Assembly: GCA_036852015.1 (NCBI GenBank)
Contig: JAANDG010000680.1
Coordinates: 1-64,000, forward strand
DNA from: Pelodera strongyloides
Taxonomy: Eukaryota; Nematoda; Chromadorea; Rhabditida; Rhabditidae
Reading direction: 5' to 3'
Length of the DNA stretch: 64,000 nt
The notes beneath the pieces are model-generated. The model was not told where the DNA came from, searched no databases, and saw only the letters and a program-made list of their open reading frames with translations. The position numbers were made by a program, and so were the translations under genes. Positions 13,760 to 25,065 of this stretch are shown piece after piece. Positions within the stretch are counted from its first letter, which is position 1, and the number at the start of each line of letters is the position of its first letter.

Positions 13760-14065
13760 ATCTCTCTCTAAAGGCTCTTTTATTGGTAGAGACGAGACTG
13801 ACTGTATCAACACGAAACTTTGGCCAGCGCGCAACCTTAAAAAGGGTGGGCATAGGGCATTGGTGTGGCGGCTCACCAATTTCGGATCTGGTGTTGCCCG
13901 CGCAGCGGCGCTGGGTGGACGGCGATCTTCGTATATTTTTGTCCACTTACAATTAGACCAGTCCCACATCAGGCGCACCAGCTGCGCATCTTTCCCTTTA
14001 TGTGCGAGGTGTAGACGGCCGACCTTTTTTCGGGAACAGTGTAGAGGCCGCGCACCGGCCAAGAT
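13760..14065. other. GC-rich island of unknown nature
   Basis: Markedly GC-rich compared with its surroundings, with CGCGCAGCGGCGC-type motifs shared with other islands in the window (around 26690, 37050, 58070 and 60860). Several overlapping frames are open simply because stop codons are rare here. It is more likely a remnant of a GC-ended transposon than a gene. Confidence 0.4.
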
Positions 14066-14581
14066 TTCCTCTGTTATGTTATCATAACTGGAGATCGATA
14101 GATATTTTAAATAAATATTGTTGTAAGTGAGCTTCTGAATGGTGGGTTTTTTTTATATTTATTTTGCGAAATTGATTTGTTGCTGGCATATCGGTTGTGT
14201 GCAGTATTTGTGTTGCAATACAATAAAAAGTTTCGCAATAAATAGCGTGACCATCGTGTTGTTGTGAATTGGAATAAACATTTTTTTTGTGTTTGTGCAT
14301 GATGAAGATGAGCTTATGTTTTATTGTTAACTTTTCTGGGAACAAGTGCTACATAAGGTTTCCGATAGTTAAAAAACGTTATAGTCAGTGGATCGTTTTC
14401 GGAAAAGACGAGCGAGGAGAAAATGTGTAGCTGTTTACGAAACATTTAAAAGGCTATTTGAGAGTGTAACATTTACACGTTATAACCAAACCAAAGATGA
14501 AAATAAGTGTTTTTATTGTTACGGAACATGTTGTTGATTAGGAAAGTTGGTATCTGAAGTTGTCCTGCTCGTTTTCTGTAT

Positions 14582-14976
14582 TTATGTCCTAAAATCGCCG
14601 TGAAGCGTTTTTTCTGTGGTCCTTTCAAGTGTTCCTTTGGAAGGTGGTAGGATGTCTTCTTGCTTCATCTTCTCATCTTTTTTATCTTCGGAAACCTGTA
14701 AATAAGTCCTCTAAGCAAGAAGACGTTTTGTGCGGCATAAAATCAAAATTTAAGGTGACTATTAACGTACCATTTCTTCGTTCCATGAACTGTCGTGCAT
14801 ATTTTCCGTTTGATGCATAGCGTTTTCCTTTGCTAAAAAGAAGCTTTACGTTTGTGTAATTAAAAAAAAAATACTTTCATGCTTTGGCATAATAAACAAT
14901 AATGAGATGGTCCCGTAAACATACCTTTCATTGGTGCTTTCTTTGAGCTAGCGGATGCCTCTTCGTCTTTCTGTAT
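14582..14976 (-). other. Two exon-like pieces downstream of the secreted-protein gene
   Basis: The minus strand at 14925-14976 lies between a TTTTCAG acceptor and a GTATGT donor. It encodes IQKDEEASASSKKAPMK. At 14695-14582 another piece follows TTTACAG and encodes VSEDKKDEKMKQEDILPP up to a stop. Both have the charged, lysine-rich composition of the C-terminus of the upstream gene. The phases do not join: the first ends with one leftover base and the second needs none, and the stop at 15421-15423 precedes both. They could belong to an alternative 3' isoform or to a decayed duplicate. Confidence 0.35.
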
Positions 14977-15420
14977 CTGAAAATCAAGTACAATAATGTT
15001 TAATATATCTACTTATAAATTGTTTATTTTTAGAAATACTTATTGAGGGTACATGAACTTTATCTTCACAGGAAAATGGAAACGCCGATGTGTGCCTTAT
15101 TCATTTTGAAAAACGTATGGGAAAAAACTATGGACTTGGGCTATTCGTTCACTGTTCATTTCCGCCACTTGCCTGCTCTTCCAATTTCTGTCGTTCTTTT
15201 AGGGTCATTTCTCTCTCGTCTATTAGTGGAGTAGTTAGGGTTCCGGATTTTAGCTTTTCTGGAAAATTGTATTATTTATCATGTTATGGTATTTATGCGT
15301 GTCTCTCGATACAATGGTACGCGGTGGGATACTGTATGTTTTTTTAAATAAATAATTAAAATATGAGCGGCGAGAGATGTTTTCGCCGCGCACCACAAAA
15401 GTTACACGTTGTAATGTCGT

Positions 15421-18400
15421 CTAACCGTCCGCCGCGTTCTTTGCTGTCTCGACAGTTTCCTTTTCATCAATTAATTTCCAATCATCGATATCTTCGGGGA
15501 GTTTCACATTAGTGTGCTCCTTGCCGTCCATTGGCATTGTTTGACCCGGGGCACCTGAATGATGGAAATATACGCATAATTAAGAAACTTTACAAGTCAC
15601 ATGGATGGAATTGTGTATTGTTCCATACGAGTCACTCTTCCTACTGAAGTTTAGAAACATGTCCCGGAACGAAAAATATCTTATTGTATCTGAGATACCG
15701 CTTGGCACTGGGGTACTGTGCATTTCCGCCGCACCGAATGTTCCCGGAGTTTCTGAAACTTCTGCAATTTCACACTACGACCTTTATTTGAAAGCTACCG
15801 TAGGAGAAATATTAGGGGTTGTAATAATTGATAATACTGTACTCTGCGATAGATCTTTTACATTCAAGAAATGTTCTGAATTGTAAGTGGTACAGTACGA
15901 AATGTACATTCTATAATTTATTTAAATAAGTTATGCATGATTTGAATAAATCGATAATATATGACGTAGACATACATTCAACCCACCTCCGGTTTTCTTC
16001 TTATTCTCATCTGCTTCTTCGAGGAATTTATCAAAGTAATCTTCGTCAGCGGGTGAAATTTTGGGTTTCTTTCCTCCTTCTTTGGGAGGTTGGGCTGTGG
16101 AAGGTTGAGATGTTGACGTCTCACCGCCGTGGAACTTTTCGGCCGGCTAAAGGACGAATAGTTAAAATAAAAGTCATTTTCGGTACGACTCGGCATTTGC
16201 GTGTGATGTTAATCGGTAACATTAAATCCGGAAACCCTTATTTTTAGTTGATCTTCTCCCAAATTCCCCTTGCTCATTGGTGCTTGTCCAAGTCCGAGGA
16301 ACTTTTCCTGTGGCTGCGGTAGTTGGTCAGAAGGCTGAAAATGGGAAAATAGTTATTGACGCATTTTCGAAACGGCGAGATCTATTTTGCGGTCGATACA
16401 ATTGGATCAAGTAGTTCGTCCTATCATTGCAGATATACTCGAAACAATTTCTCTTAATTATTTGCGTTTGCAAATCTTCTTTGGGGTGGTCGTATTTGGC
16501 ATTTAAATTGACTTATATTTATACAACGCATTATGGTTTTAAAATGCATGGTAATAATTTGAATACTTGGTAAAACAAACTTTCATTGTGAGGCCTTCTC
16601 CATCTGTCATCTTGTTAATTGGCTGGTTATCAATTCCTTCAAATGGTTTTTGGGGCCGCGGTGGTTGATCTGGAGTCTGAAACATTCGCTTGAAGTTGAC
16701 ATTTGTGTTTTGCACTTAATAAATAAATAAATGTTTTTCACGCTTCAAGAGCTTATGATTTGCCCACTAGGTACTCAGCAATTGACGACGAGTCAAGGTC
16801 CCAATGCTAAGTTGTCAGTTGCAAATGATCGTGAAAGAGTGAAAGCCTATTAACAATATTAAAGCGAAATGCCAGCTCCTTTGGAAAATTTGCATATGAT
16901 AAGCAAATCCTATGTATCCTATGCTAATTTTGCGCGATAGCCGTGGACGATCGCGCAAAATTAGCATAGGATACATAGGATTTGCTTATCATATGCAAAT
17001 TTTCCAAAGGAGCTGGCATTTCGCTTTAACAAACCCGGAAAAAGATGGACTCGGATGAAACATAAACTATGTTATGTAACGATTATAAATCAAGAAAAGG
17101 TTACTATTTCACATGGTTGTTCGTGCATTCCAGCTTCGGGCATTTCGAATGGGATGTGCGTCTGAAAAGATTTTTGTCAGTTTTTATCGTCGTAAGCACG
17201 CTGCAAGTGTTCCTTTTATCCTCAACGGCTCAGAAATGTTTCGGTGTGATGTAGAGTAATTTGAAACTTACGCTAAACCCTCCGACCATTCTCCGATTAT
17301 TTATTTGTGTATTTCTGTCAAGAAAGACTTTCAATTAGGTCGGCACGCACTCATTCTATAGTGCCGCAGTTCTACTGACTGTTGTCGTTTATTGTTTGTT
17401 GTCATAACTCATAACATTTGTCGTGGCATAAGGCTTTTAAGGAGAGAGCACTAATGATATTCAGAGATCAATAAACCTACACAATTCTTCATGGGGGGCT
17501 CTTCAGCCATTTCTTCCTCGGTTATTTCCGTTACCGGTTTCATCTGTTTAAGATTGGTCATCGGTGTCTCTCCTTCACCTTCTTCTACTTCTATTTGTGT
17601 GGGTCGACCTCGATTCGCATCCAGATCACTCAGATCCTCCATGTCCTATGACACAATGGTTTTTACTTTGAATAATTCTTACTTCCTACATACTTCATAC
17701 TTCTTTTTTTTTAGGAAAGCGGTGTGACTGTGGTAGAATTTTGTTACGGCTTGGTAATTTGGGCTAGAAATGCTGTCATCCTGTCTAGATTAAATACGAC
17801 GTGCTGTACTAATGATTATGTGCTGACCACGCACTTTCAGCATTACCCATAATACTATTATAGCATTATACCATATTGTAGTTCAAGGTATACCGCGCAC
17901 CTTAACTAATTTATTGCCTTTAAGTAAGCCTATATTAGTAATTCCAATAATTATACTTTAATTTATCCTTATGTCATCACTTGTCATGGACATCTTATTC
18001 AAAATTCTCGGTTTTTAGTTGAACCGTTTTGAGCTATTTTTGACCCCTCGGCTTTTGTGTGTAAAGTACACATAGGAAGATAGCGCGCAAATTAGGAGAA
18101 TCTGACTAATTTATTCCCACGCACTCTATATAGTGTAAGATCATATGAGTGTCGCGGGAATTAGACAATTTTGAGTGATCCAAGACGCAGACAGTGATAA
18201 GGAATTAATAGTATATCGCAGACTGTTAAATCCAGGATTAGGCTCCGCCCAACTGCCTTTATAAGGAGATCCAAGGAACCTTAATCAAGCCTGTCTTTGG
18301 CCGACAACTCCAAAGGTGTGTGTGGTGAGCTTGCTCCCGCGATCACCTCTTCAACTCTCCCGCAATAGTCTTCTTCGAACAACGTGTGTGGTGAGCTTGC

Positions 18401-20367
18401 TCCCGCGATCGTTGGATCATCCTTGTATTGTGCATACGATTGTGTTGAATAAATCTGTTATCAAACAGGTCTCTTATTTGACGCAGTCCATATACATACA
18501 AGACCCAAGTGCTGTCACTAAACGGTGCGGCAGTACAGATTATGCTGATCTGTAAGAGATAACATGTTTCTTCATTCTCGTAGCCGTATGTAATAAAACA
18601 CTACCTTACGATTTTCGTCCCCGTTTTCAATAACCATCGTCATTGCCGTGGAACCGACCATTCCCTCTAAAGAGGAAAACGTTATCTCTCCCTAATGTTT
18701 CAGAGTATGATTTGGCGATGGACGATTGCGTGTTGAACATTGTTTCATTTGTAATTCTAGATCATCGCAAATTGAGCTGAATGAACGCTTCGAGTCGACT
18801 TACTAGATTGGATGATAACTTTAAACAGTACCTGTAGTAGTATCGAACGGCATTGGAGTGACCTCAGTAGCCTCAGTTTCCCATGGTCTTGCCATCGAAG
18901 TCTCTTGATTTATAGCGACTTTTGAACTTTCAAATCCTTGCGTGAACATACTTTCCGTTGGTTCGAACTTTTCAGCTGGCAGCTTAAATGGTCTAGGAGG
19001 CTGTGGCTGTCCCATCTTATATTGGTTGATGCCCGTTTGTGCCTGCTGACGTTCCTTTGCAACCATGAACTCATTGCTAGGGAACATTCTACCGTAGCTC
19101 GGGGTCATTTGTACTTCAGGGTACGCAGTTGTAACTTCAGGATACGGAGTTGATATTTCAGGGTACGTAGGTGTAGCTCCAGGATATGCGGTTGTAGCTT
19201 CTGGGTATGGTGTTGACATTTGGTAGACCGCCGGTGGTTCCATTGTTAATTGTACTAGGCCGGTATATTGGTTTTGCATAGGGTAACCACTTGGTTGAAC
19301 ATATTGATCTGACCTTGAAGGGAATTGAATTCCCGGGTACATCATTGAAGCTTGTGAAATGCCAGTTGTGTATTCATCGCCCTGCCTCATTGGCATTGTC
19401 TGTTGCTTGTTTTGATAGTCATTTCCTTGTGCATTAGACATGTTTCCTGTGGATGAAGTCTTTGAAGCAGCCGCATAACCTGCTGCATAGGCAGCAGAAA
19501 TGACAACATTCGCTGGTTGATTTTCGTCCGGCATCATTTTGGCAGAAGATGTCCCGGATGATTTTGAAGCGGCAGCAAATCCTGATGCGTAAGCAGTTGC
19601 AAGTGAATCCTTGGTCTCAGGTATAGGAAGGGAAGCGACCATTCCGGAAGTTCCGAAAGTTGCAGACATGTTTCCGGACATCATTGTCGAATTTGAGCCC
19701 ATGTCAGATTCATTTTTTGATTCAGATTCATTTTTGGCTGGCCACATCACGGCTTCGGATGTTTCTATAACGCAGAATACAAATAGTTGACTTAGCGTAA
19801 AACATGCAATAAAATATCAATGCTGACTGTCAACAACTCTAATTGTAAGCAATTTAAGAATTGTCTAAAAAAATGAAACGCATAAAGTAACAGTACAGAC
19901 TCCAGCTTGTACAATTTTACCTACCTGAGGGTCCGGCGGTGGTCGTCTGTGTCTCCCCACACTCTGAACATTCCTGTGATTGGGTGTCATTTGCCTGGGT
20001 AACTTCCTCAATTGCTCCCGTAATTGTTGAGTAGGCTGGCCAATGGATGGGTCCTTTATTCTCTTTTTGGTTGAGTAACTCGTCGCGAAGTCTGCAATAG
20101 TTGATATTAGGATTTTTTCGCTTTTAATTGTGCGATTTTGTTAGGAACCGCTAGTAAAACTATGTATGTATTTTGAAGCGGCAGCAAATCCTGATGCATA
20201 CGCAGTTGCAAGTGAATCCTTGGTCTCAGGTATAGGAAGGGAAGCGACCATTCCGGAAGTTCTGTTCCGCTAGTAAAACTATGTATTTTGAAGCATACGC
20301 AGTTGCAAGTTAGCTAACTACAATTCACAATCCAGAGACACTGATAGCGACACAGAAATGAAGAGGA

Positions 20368-20438
<71 letters not shown>

Positions 20439-21853
20439 CGAGAGTGAAGGCAAGGTAGTAAGAGATGGCGACAACAGAGACTGTGACGTGTGAAGAGAAG
20501 TAATTACACTGTAACCACTAAACTAAACCTTTTGATGCTCTTCCGGTGATCATCGTTCGGATCATAAGAGTGTATGGTCAGAGGTCTTTGTCTGCGTCCT
20601 CTTTCAATGAATCGTCTGGGAAAAGGTTCTGAATACATTCATTTTAGACTTCACAACATCCGCACAGTCTACGCTCTTTTGAAAAAGGTTCAAATTCACC
20701 GACCCAACCCACCTACGCAACCTTAATTTGTACACTTGATTGAATGAAAATGTATGTGACATCCTTTTTTAAAGTTTTGTATTCGAATAAAAGGTTTTCA
20801 CTCGAACTGGAGCGGGCTTTGATTACTAGACCGCGAATGTTTATTGTGTGCGGATATTGGTAATTGAGATCATTTTTATGTGTGAAACTTTCAAAAATAA
20901 AAGGAAATGAAAACCCCAACCTTCTTCCACCTCCACAAATTCTTGATTCTTCACAGCACTATCCCTATACATGGTTCCTTGTGAATTGATCGGATACATT
21001 TGCGAGTCCACAGGACCATACGCTTCAGCAATATCCGTATATGTTACCGCGGATTCGGCTGGCTGAGACATAGATGGAGATACGTGTTCCTGGCCGACCA
21101 TCATATGCGAGTGATCATACGGTACTTGGCCGTTCGATACAGTATACGGAACTTGTTGTGAATACCCTGAACCTGGTAACGTAGTTGCTCCAGTATGAGT
21201 AGTAAGTTGTCGTTGGCCTTGCGATGCAGTGTACGGAACTTGTTGTGAGTACTCTGAACCTGCTATCGTAGTCGCTCCAGTATTCGCAGTATTTTGCTGC
21301 TGTTGCGTTATTAGGGTTGGATACTGTACGGAAGGGTAATTTGATTGTTGTACTTGTTGCGTGGTGTAGGGATATGAATACTGTGATGACATTGGTGCAC
21401 CATTGTAAGAATTGTAGGTAGTGGGAGGGTTGACATCAGCAGGGTTATAGGAGCCATCGGATCCCGTAAAAGCATACGTCTGCTGCTCGAGAACTAAACA
21501 AAAATAATAATAATTGAAAATATATTAAATCATTGGTGTGCGAAAATAATTACTTTAACGATGCAGGATAGGGTCTAGCAATTTTTTTCCCCGTGTGACA
21601 TCCATAATCTTTCAGTAAATTAAACTTGGGCTTCATACTCAGTATTAGTATTAATTTACTGAAATTAAAAAAAAAATAACTTCTAAATTTCACAAAAAAA
21701 ATGGTAGGAAATCCTTGTCTACCATTTCTGAACTTTTATTTTCGAACCAAAACACCGTGTTTTAGCAACAAACAAACCTCTACGGTTTCTGCGGCAATAT
21801 GATATTTGTAGTATAAACAGAAGAATAACGTAACTACCGTAGAAATTCACCAT
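15421..21853 (-). CDS. Large secreted low-complexity protein, function unknown
   Basis: Exons from 5' to 3': 21853-21778, 21493-20921, 20628-20529, 20091-19925, 19764-18832, 18666-18605, 17645-17481, 17161-17105, 16676-16581, 16334-16236, 16146-15987, 15554-15421. All junction phases agree and the sum is 2622 nt (873 residues). Residues 1-20 (MVNFYGSYVILLFILQISYC) form a signal peptide, followed by basic RRNRR. Residues 26-216 are rich in Y, Q, T and S, with a duplicated unit GATT..GSxYSQQVPYT. Exon 3 has RGRRQR and exon 4 has CSEC. Exon 5 repeats AYASGFAAAS / AYAAGYAAAS and then YPE/YPG-type repeats. The C-terminus repeats proline-rich ..EKF motifs (LPAEKF, PQEKF, PAEKF) and ends acidic. There is no transmembrane segment, so it is probably extracellular and disordered (matrix, cuticle or reproductive secretion are guesses). 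I recognise no family. Confidence 0.8.
16863..17025. mobile_element. Palindromic MITE, TTAA-flanked (copy 1)
   Basis: A 163-bp nearly perfect palindrome beginning AGCGAAATGCCAGC and ending with its complement, flanked on both sides by TTAA (16859-16862 and 17026-17029). TTAA duplication is typical of piggyBac-type insertion. It lies in an intron of the secreted-protein gene. Related copies are at 23282-23449 and 34698-34867. Confidence 0.85.
20170..20262 (-). repeat. Intronic partial duplicate of exon 5 of the secreted-protein gene
   Basis: These bases closely match 19561-19655 inside exon 5 and keep an open frame (SGMVASLPIPETKD, then AYASGFAAAS). They lie in intron 3 of the same gene, beside a short direct repeat CCGCTAGTAAAACTATGTA found at both edges (near 20147 and 20267). 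There is no good donor or acceptor, so it is probably a non-exonic templated insertion or local duplication. Confidence 0.8.
20369..20444. repeat. (AG)n microsatellite
   Basis: Pure AG dinucleotide run of about 60 bases, then AG interrupted by CGAG. Located in intron 3 of the secreted-protein gene. Confidence 0.95.
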
Positions 21854-22815
21854 AGAAATTTATTCGGTTGCAATGCAAGAAGGCTAAAGGCAGTGAATTA
21901 GTCCTCCGCGGAACGTGTTGATGCACAGAGTCATAATGAAGCATATGATTAATTGGTTACCCGCAAAAAATACTTTCGTTTCTCATAAGTACTCATTTCT
22001 TGAGATTGATATTTTCCGCGCACCAGCTGTGAATTAACTAGTTACTCTGCTACAACCAAGACCTTTTTCTAGCAATAAGCAATATTACCTATCCCTTGTA
22101 TCTAAAGAATGGTGTTGATTCACGAGGGAGAATGCAGTTAATATTTTGAAATATAGTCACTTAGTCATATTTCGAAAACAACTTTACAACCCACCAGTAC
22201 TTGACTTGAAACGAGTAGATTCTAAACCCCGAACAATGCTAAAGCTCTGCGCTAACAAAGGACATAAATATACACAATAATATTTCAGGTTCTGGATGAA
22301 GTTCTAAAAGTTATCTGGCTGCAATCTTGGAATCAAACAAATGTATATTTATATTGTTAGTTGCACATATTGTCCACTTGCTTTGCTCACTGCGTTTTTT
22401 AGTCTCCTAGTTAGCAGATATTCTAGTGCACTTGTACATACTTTCTTGACCCTTTGATTCCAGGAAAAGTTCTCTCTTTTCTCTCTAAAATCACTAATTA
22501 TTTAACAAGGTCCATTAGTGGGCTGTCCCTTACTTGGGAACTCCACTGTTTCCGTCTTAGTCCTCTTTACGTTTTCGAATTTTTCTTTCTTATAGATTAG
22601 TTAGTTCCTTATCCTTTATATTTTTACATAAGTACGGTGTGTCCTCAACAAAACAAGGTGGTGTTCGTTGTATATTCTACAAATGAAATGAAAACATTAG
22701 TTATGTTTAGCGCTTGCTATATAAAAACTCACGTTTGTGGGTTTTGCAATGCTAAGCTGAATGCCCGGAGGTATAGCCTAGCCGCTGTCGTGTAATATCT
22801 TGCTCTTTAGATCGA
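21854..22815. promoter_or_regulatory. Divergent intergenic region
   Basis: About 960 bases separate the start codons of the secreted-protein gene (leftward) and the globin gene (rightward). Acceptor-like sites lie next to both starts: CTCTTTAG at 22803-22810 for the globin, and GCCTTTAG on the minus strand near 21884-21891 for the secreted protein. The promoters of both genes should lie here. I see no convincing TATA box or conserved motif. Confidence 0.45.
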
Positions 22816-25065
22816 ATGGGCGGGTTGTTATCAAAATGGATGCATAAAGATCGAATCCAGCCCGGCAAATTGAAAGCTGTTTGGAATGATTATATTCTAG
22901 ACGAACCGGACTACTTTTACAGGGTAAAGAAAAAGCAAATTAATTGAAATGAAATAAAGTCTACTAGGGTAGATAACAGTAGGTATGGGGACCCATCTGG
23001 TGGAGGGCATTTTTGAAAATATCAAGCAGCTTATAGGTTTGGACGGCACAAAAAGGCTTCTTGTAAGGAAATGATCACGACCGTTTTGAATAAAAAACGC
23101 ATCCCAACATTATTTTACTAGCGAATCGATGAACTTTATTCAATAACACACACAATGACTAATGATAGTAACGTTTAAAAAAACTTAAACAATGGAAATC
23201 AATAATTTGTTCATTTGTATTGTGAACATGCATACACTAGACGTAGTAAATCAAATATTATTTTATTCTGTTTTATCTTAAAGCCAAAGCGAAATGCAGC
23301 CCCTTTGGAAAATTTGCATATGATAAGCAAATCCTATGTAACCTATGCTAATTTTGTGCGATCGTCCACGGCAATCGTACAAAATTAGCATAGGTTACAT
23401 AGGATTTGCTTATCATATGCAAATTTTCCAAAGGGGCTAGCATTTCGCTTTAATTCCTGTTTAGGTGATAAAGAACGTATGTGAAAGGGATAAGGACATC
23501 AAGGAAATTCTATTCGCCAATCTTGTCGATCACACGCGTAATGAACACGAACGGGTTGGGATTTGTTTGACAGTTCATAGTATTTTGTACTTATCTTCTC
23601 CTTCAGTGGAAAAATACCGTTCAGGAGCCGCTCTTATATGGAAATACCGTTCAGGAGCCGCACTTTCTTGCTGCTCCTCGCCGGCACCAAGTTTCTTTTG
23701 TGCAGCGCTCCGCCCTAAAATGTGCGGCACTGCAGCGATGTTCCGCATTGTGCCATATAGAAGAACATATTCTTGAAACATATAAAGTATTGGCCAGAAA
23801 AGTCGTAAATCCCTTAAAATAATAGACTTTGAGGCTTTTTTAGATGCTATTTATGTCATGGATTGCAATTGTTTTCAGGATTTCGTCCTAAACTTACTTG
23901 GAGACCGAATAGCCGGGTTCTTTGGCAGTATTATAACTGTAAGTCATTAGAGTGTTGGTAACTGCACATAAAGGCAGTAGTCATCCCTTTTTTGTAAGTA
24001 CGAAGAAAGAAATATGTTTCATTTCATTTATAAAATCACGCTAAACTAATAAAAACAATCCACTGATTTCTCGTTTTGTATCTATCTAGGACGAAGTGTT
24101 GTACAATTCTACAGAACTGAAACAATGTTGCTATAATATGGGACGACAACATGCCGGGTATGCAAAGGAAACGTTCAAGGTGCCGTGCTTATCGAATCGC
24201 TTTTATTTTAGTTTATTTGGAATAAAACTTGAGTTTTCGCGGATTTTTTTGTGTTGTAGAATGCCAGAAAAATACTGAAATCTATGAGAAAATACTGAAA
24301 TCTATGTAGAGTTTTGGTAGACCTTTTGAGCAAGTTTTCCAGTGTTCAACAACTTGGGTTAGTTAAAGGGATCGGTTCACCTTAAATTGTGTCTGTTTTT
24401 TTTTTGTTTCTCCTGCCTTGTTTGTATAGAGACACCCTTTTTGCATTTCGGGCCGATCAATCCACCACTTTATCACCCAATATCTTCGTGAGTATTGAAA
24501 TTGAACACTACTTTTTGTATTCCAAATTTTTATTATCCCTCATAGAAAATAAAGAAACAAAAAAAAAAACAGACACAATTTAAGGTGAACCGATCCCTTT
24601 AATATCCACATATGACGTATTGCAGTTAGTTTGGTGGGATGAATTCACGCTTGCCATGATCGAGGAGCTGGAGAATTCGGGAAGGGTTTGTTTTATATTT
24701 TTACTGTAACCGTTTTATACTTGTATGTTAGTCTTTCAATTAAGGTTCTGCTAATCCGGAAACTGAAAACACGCTAGTTGAGTGATAATGGCGTGAAATG
24801 CGCGCTGAATAAGAATAGGCTTGATATTGTCTTGAAATTTTCACCGGCGCTTTCAAGCCGCTTGCGCGACAACTCGTAGGAGTGCTCCGAGTTTTGTTGT
24901 TTTTAGATCGCGGGTGACGAGCTGAAGGCCTGGCAGGCTCTGCTCCACTTTGTAAACGAGAATATGTTGACTGGATATTACGATGCCAGGATTGCACTTC
25001 AGAGAAAGAGATATTCATTCAAATCACCAGGAGGAGTTCCACCAAGAACACGATCTACAAAATAA
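22816..25065 (+). CDS. Globin-like protein with N-myristoylation signal
   Basis: Exons 22816-22923, 23465-23554, 23879-23938, 24090-24179, 24626-24685 and 24907-25065 are all phase 0 and give 188 residues, normal for a globin plus short extensions. The N-terminus MGGLLSK fits the myristoylation pattern (Gly2, Ser6, Lys7), so the protein may be tethered to membranes, as some nematode globins are. Residues 101-110 (YNMGRQHAGY) look like the F-helix region, with His107 as candidate proximal haem ligand. The following WWDEFTLAMIEEL and AWQALLHFVNENM suit the G and H helices. The distal (E7) residue is unclear and may not be histidine, which would affect ligand binding. Two MITEs lie in its introns (23282-23449 and 24367-24598). 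AATAAA hexamers follow the stop within 25 bases. I am sure of the gene model and fairly sure of the family. Confidence 0.82.
23282..23449. mobile_element. Palindromic MITE, TTAA-flanked (copy 2)
   Basis: Same palindrome family as 16863-17025. The right end is CATTTCGCT followed by TTAA. The left end has a short extra AGCCA before AGCGAAATG. It lies in intron 1 of the globin gene. Confidence 0.85.
24367..24598. mobile_element. Second TTAA-flanked MITE family
   Basis: Terminal inverted repeats of about 48 bases (AGGGATCGGTTCACCTTAAA at the left, its complement at the right) flanked by TTAA at 24363-24366 and 24599-24602. The terminal sequence differs from the AGCGAAATG family, so it is a separate family using the same target. 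It sits in intron 4 of the globin gene. Confidence 0.85.

Noticed and set aside
15978..16196. 72-codon minus-strand frame at an exon of the secreted gene
   Set aside because: It is the wrong frame of the exon 15987-16146; the splice-consistent frame reads PAEKFHGGETSTSQPS.
18316..18555. 79-codon plus-strand frame with a repeated CVVSLLPRS
   Set aside because: It is a short direct duplication (GTGTGTGGTGAGCTTGCTCC twice) in an intron of the secreted-protein gene, with no splice or homology support.
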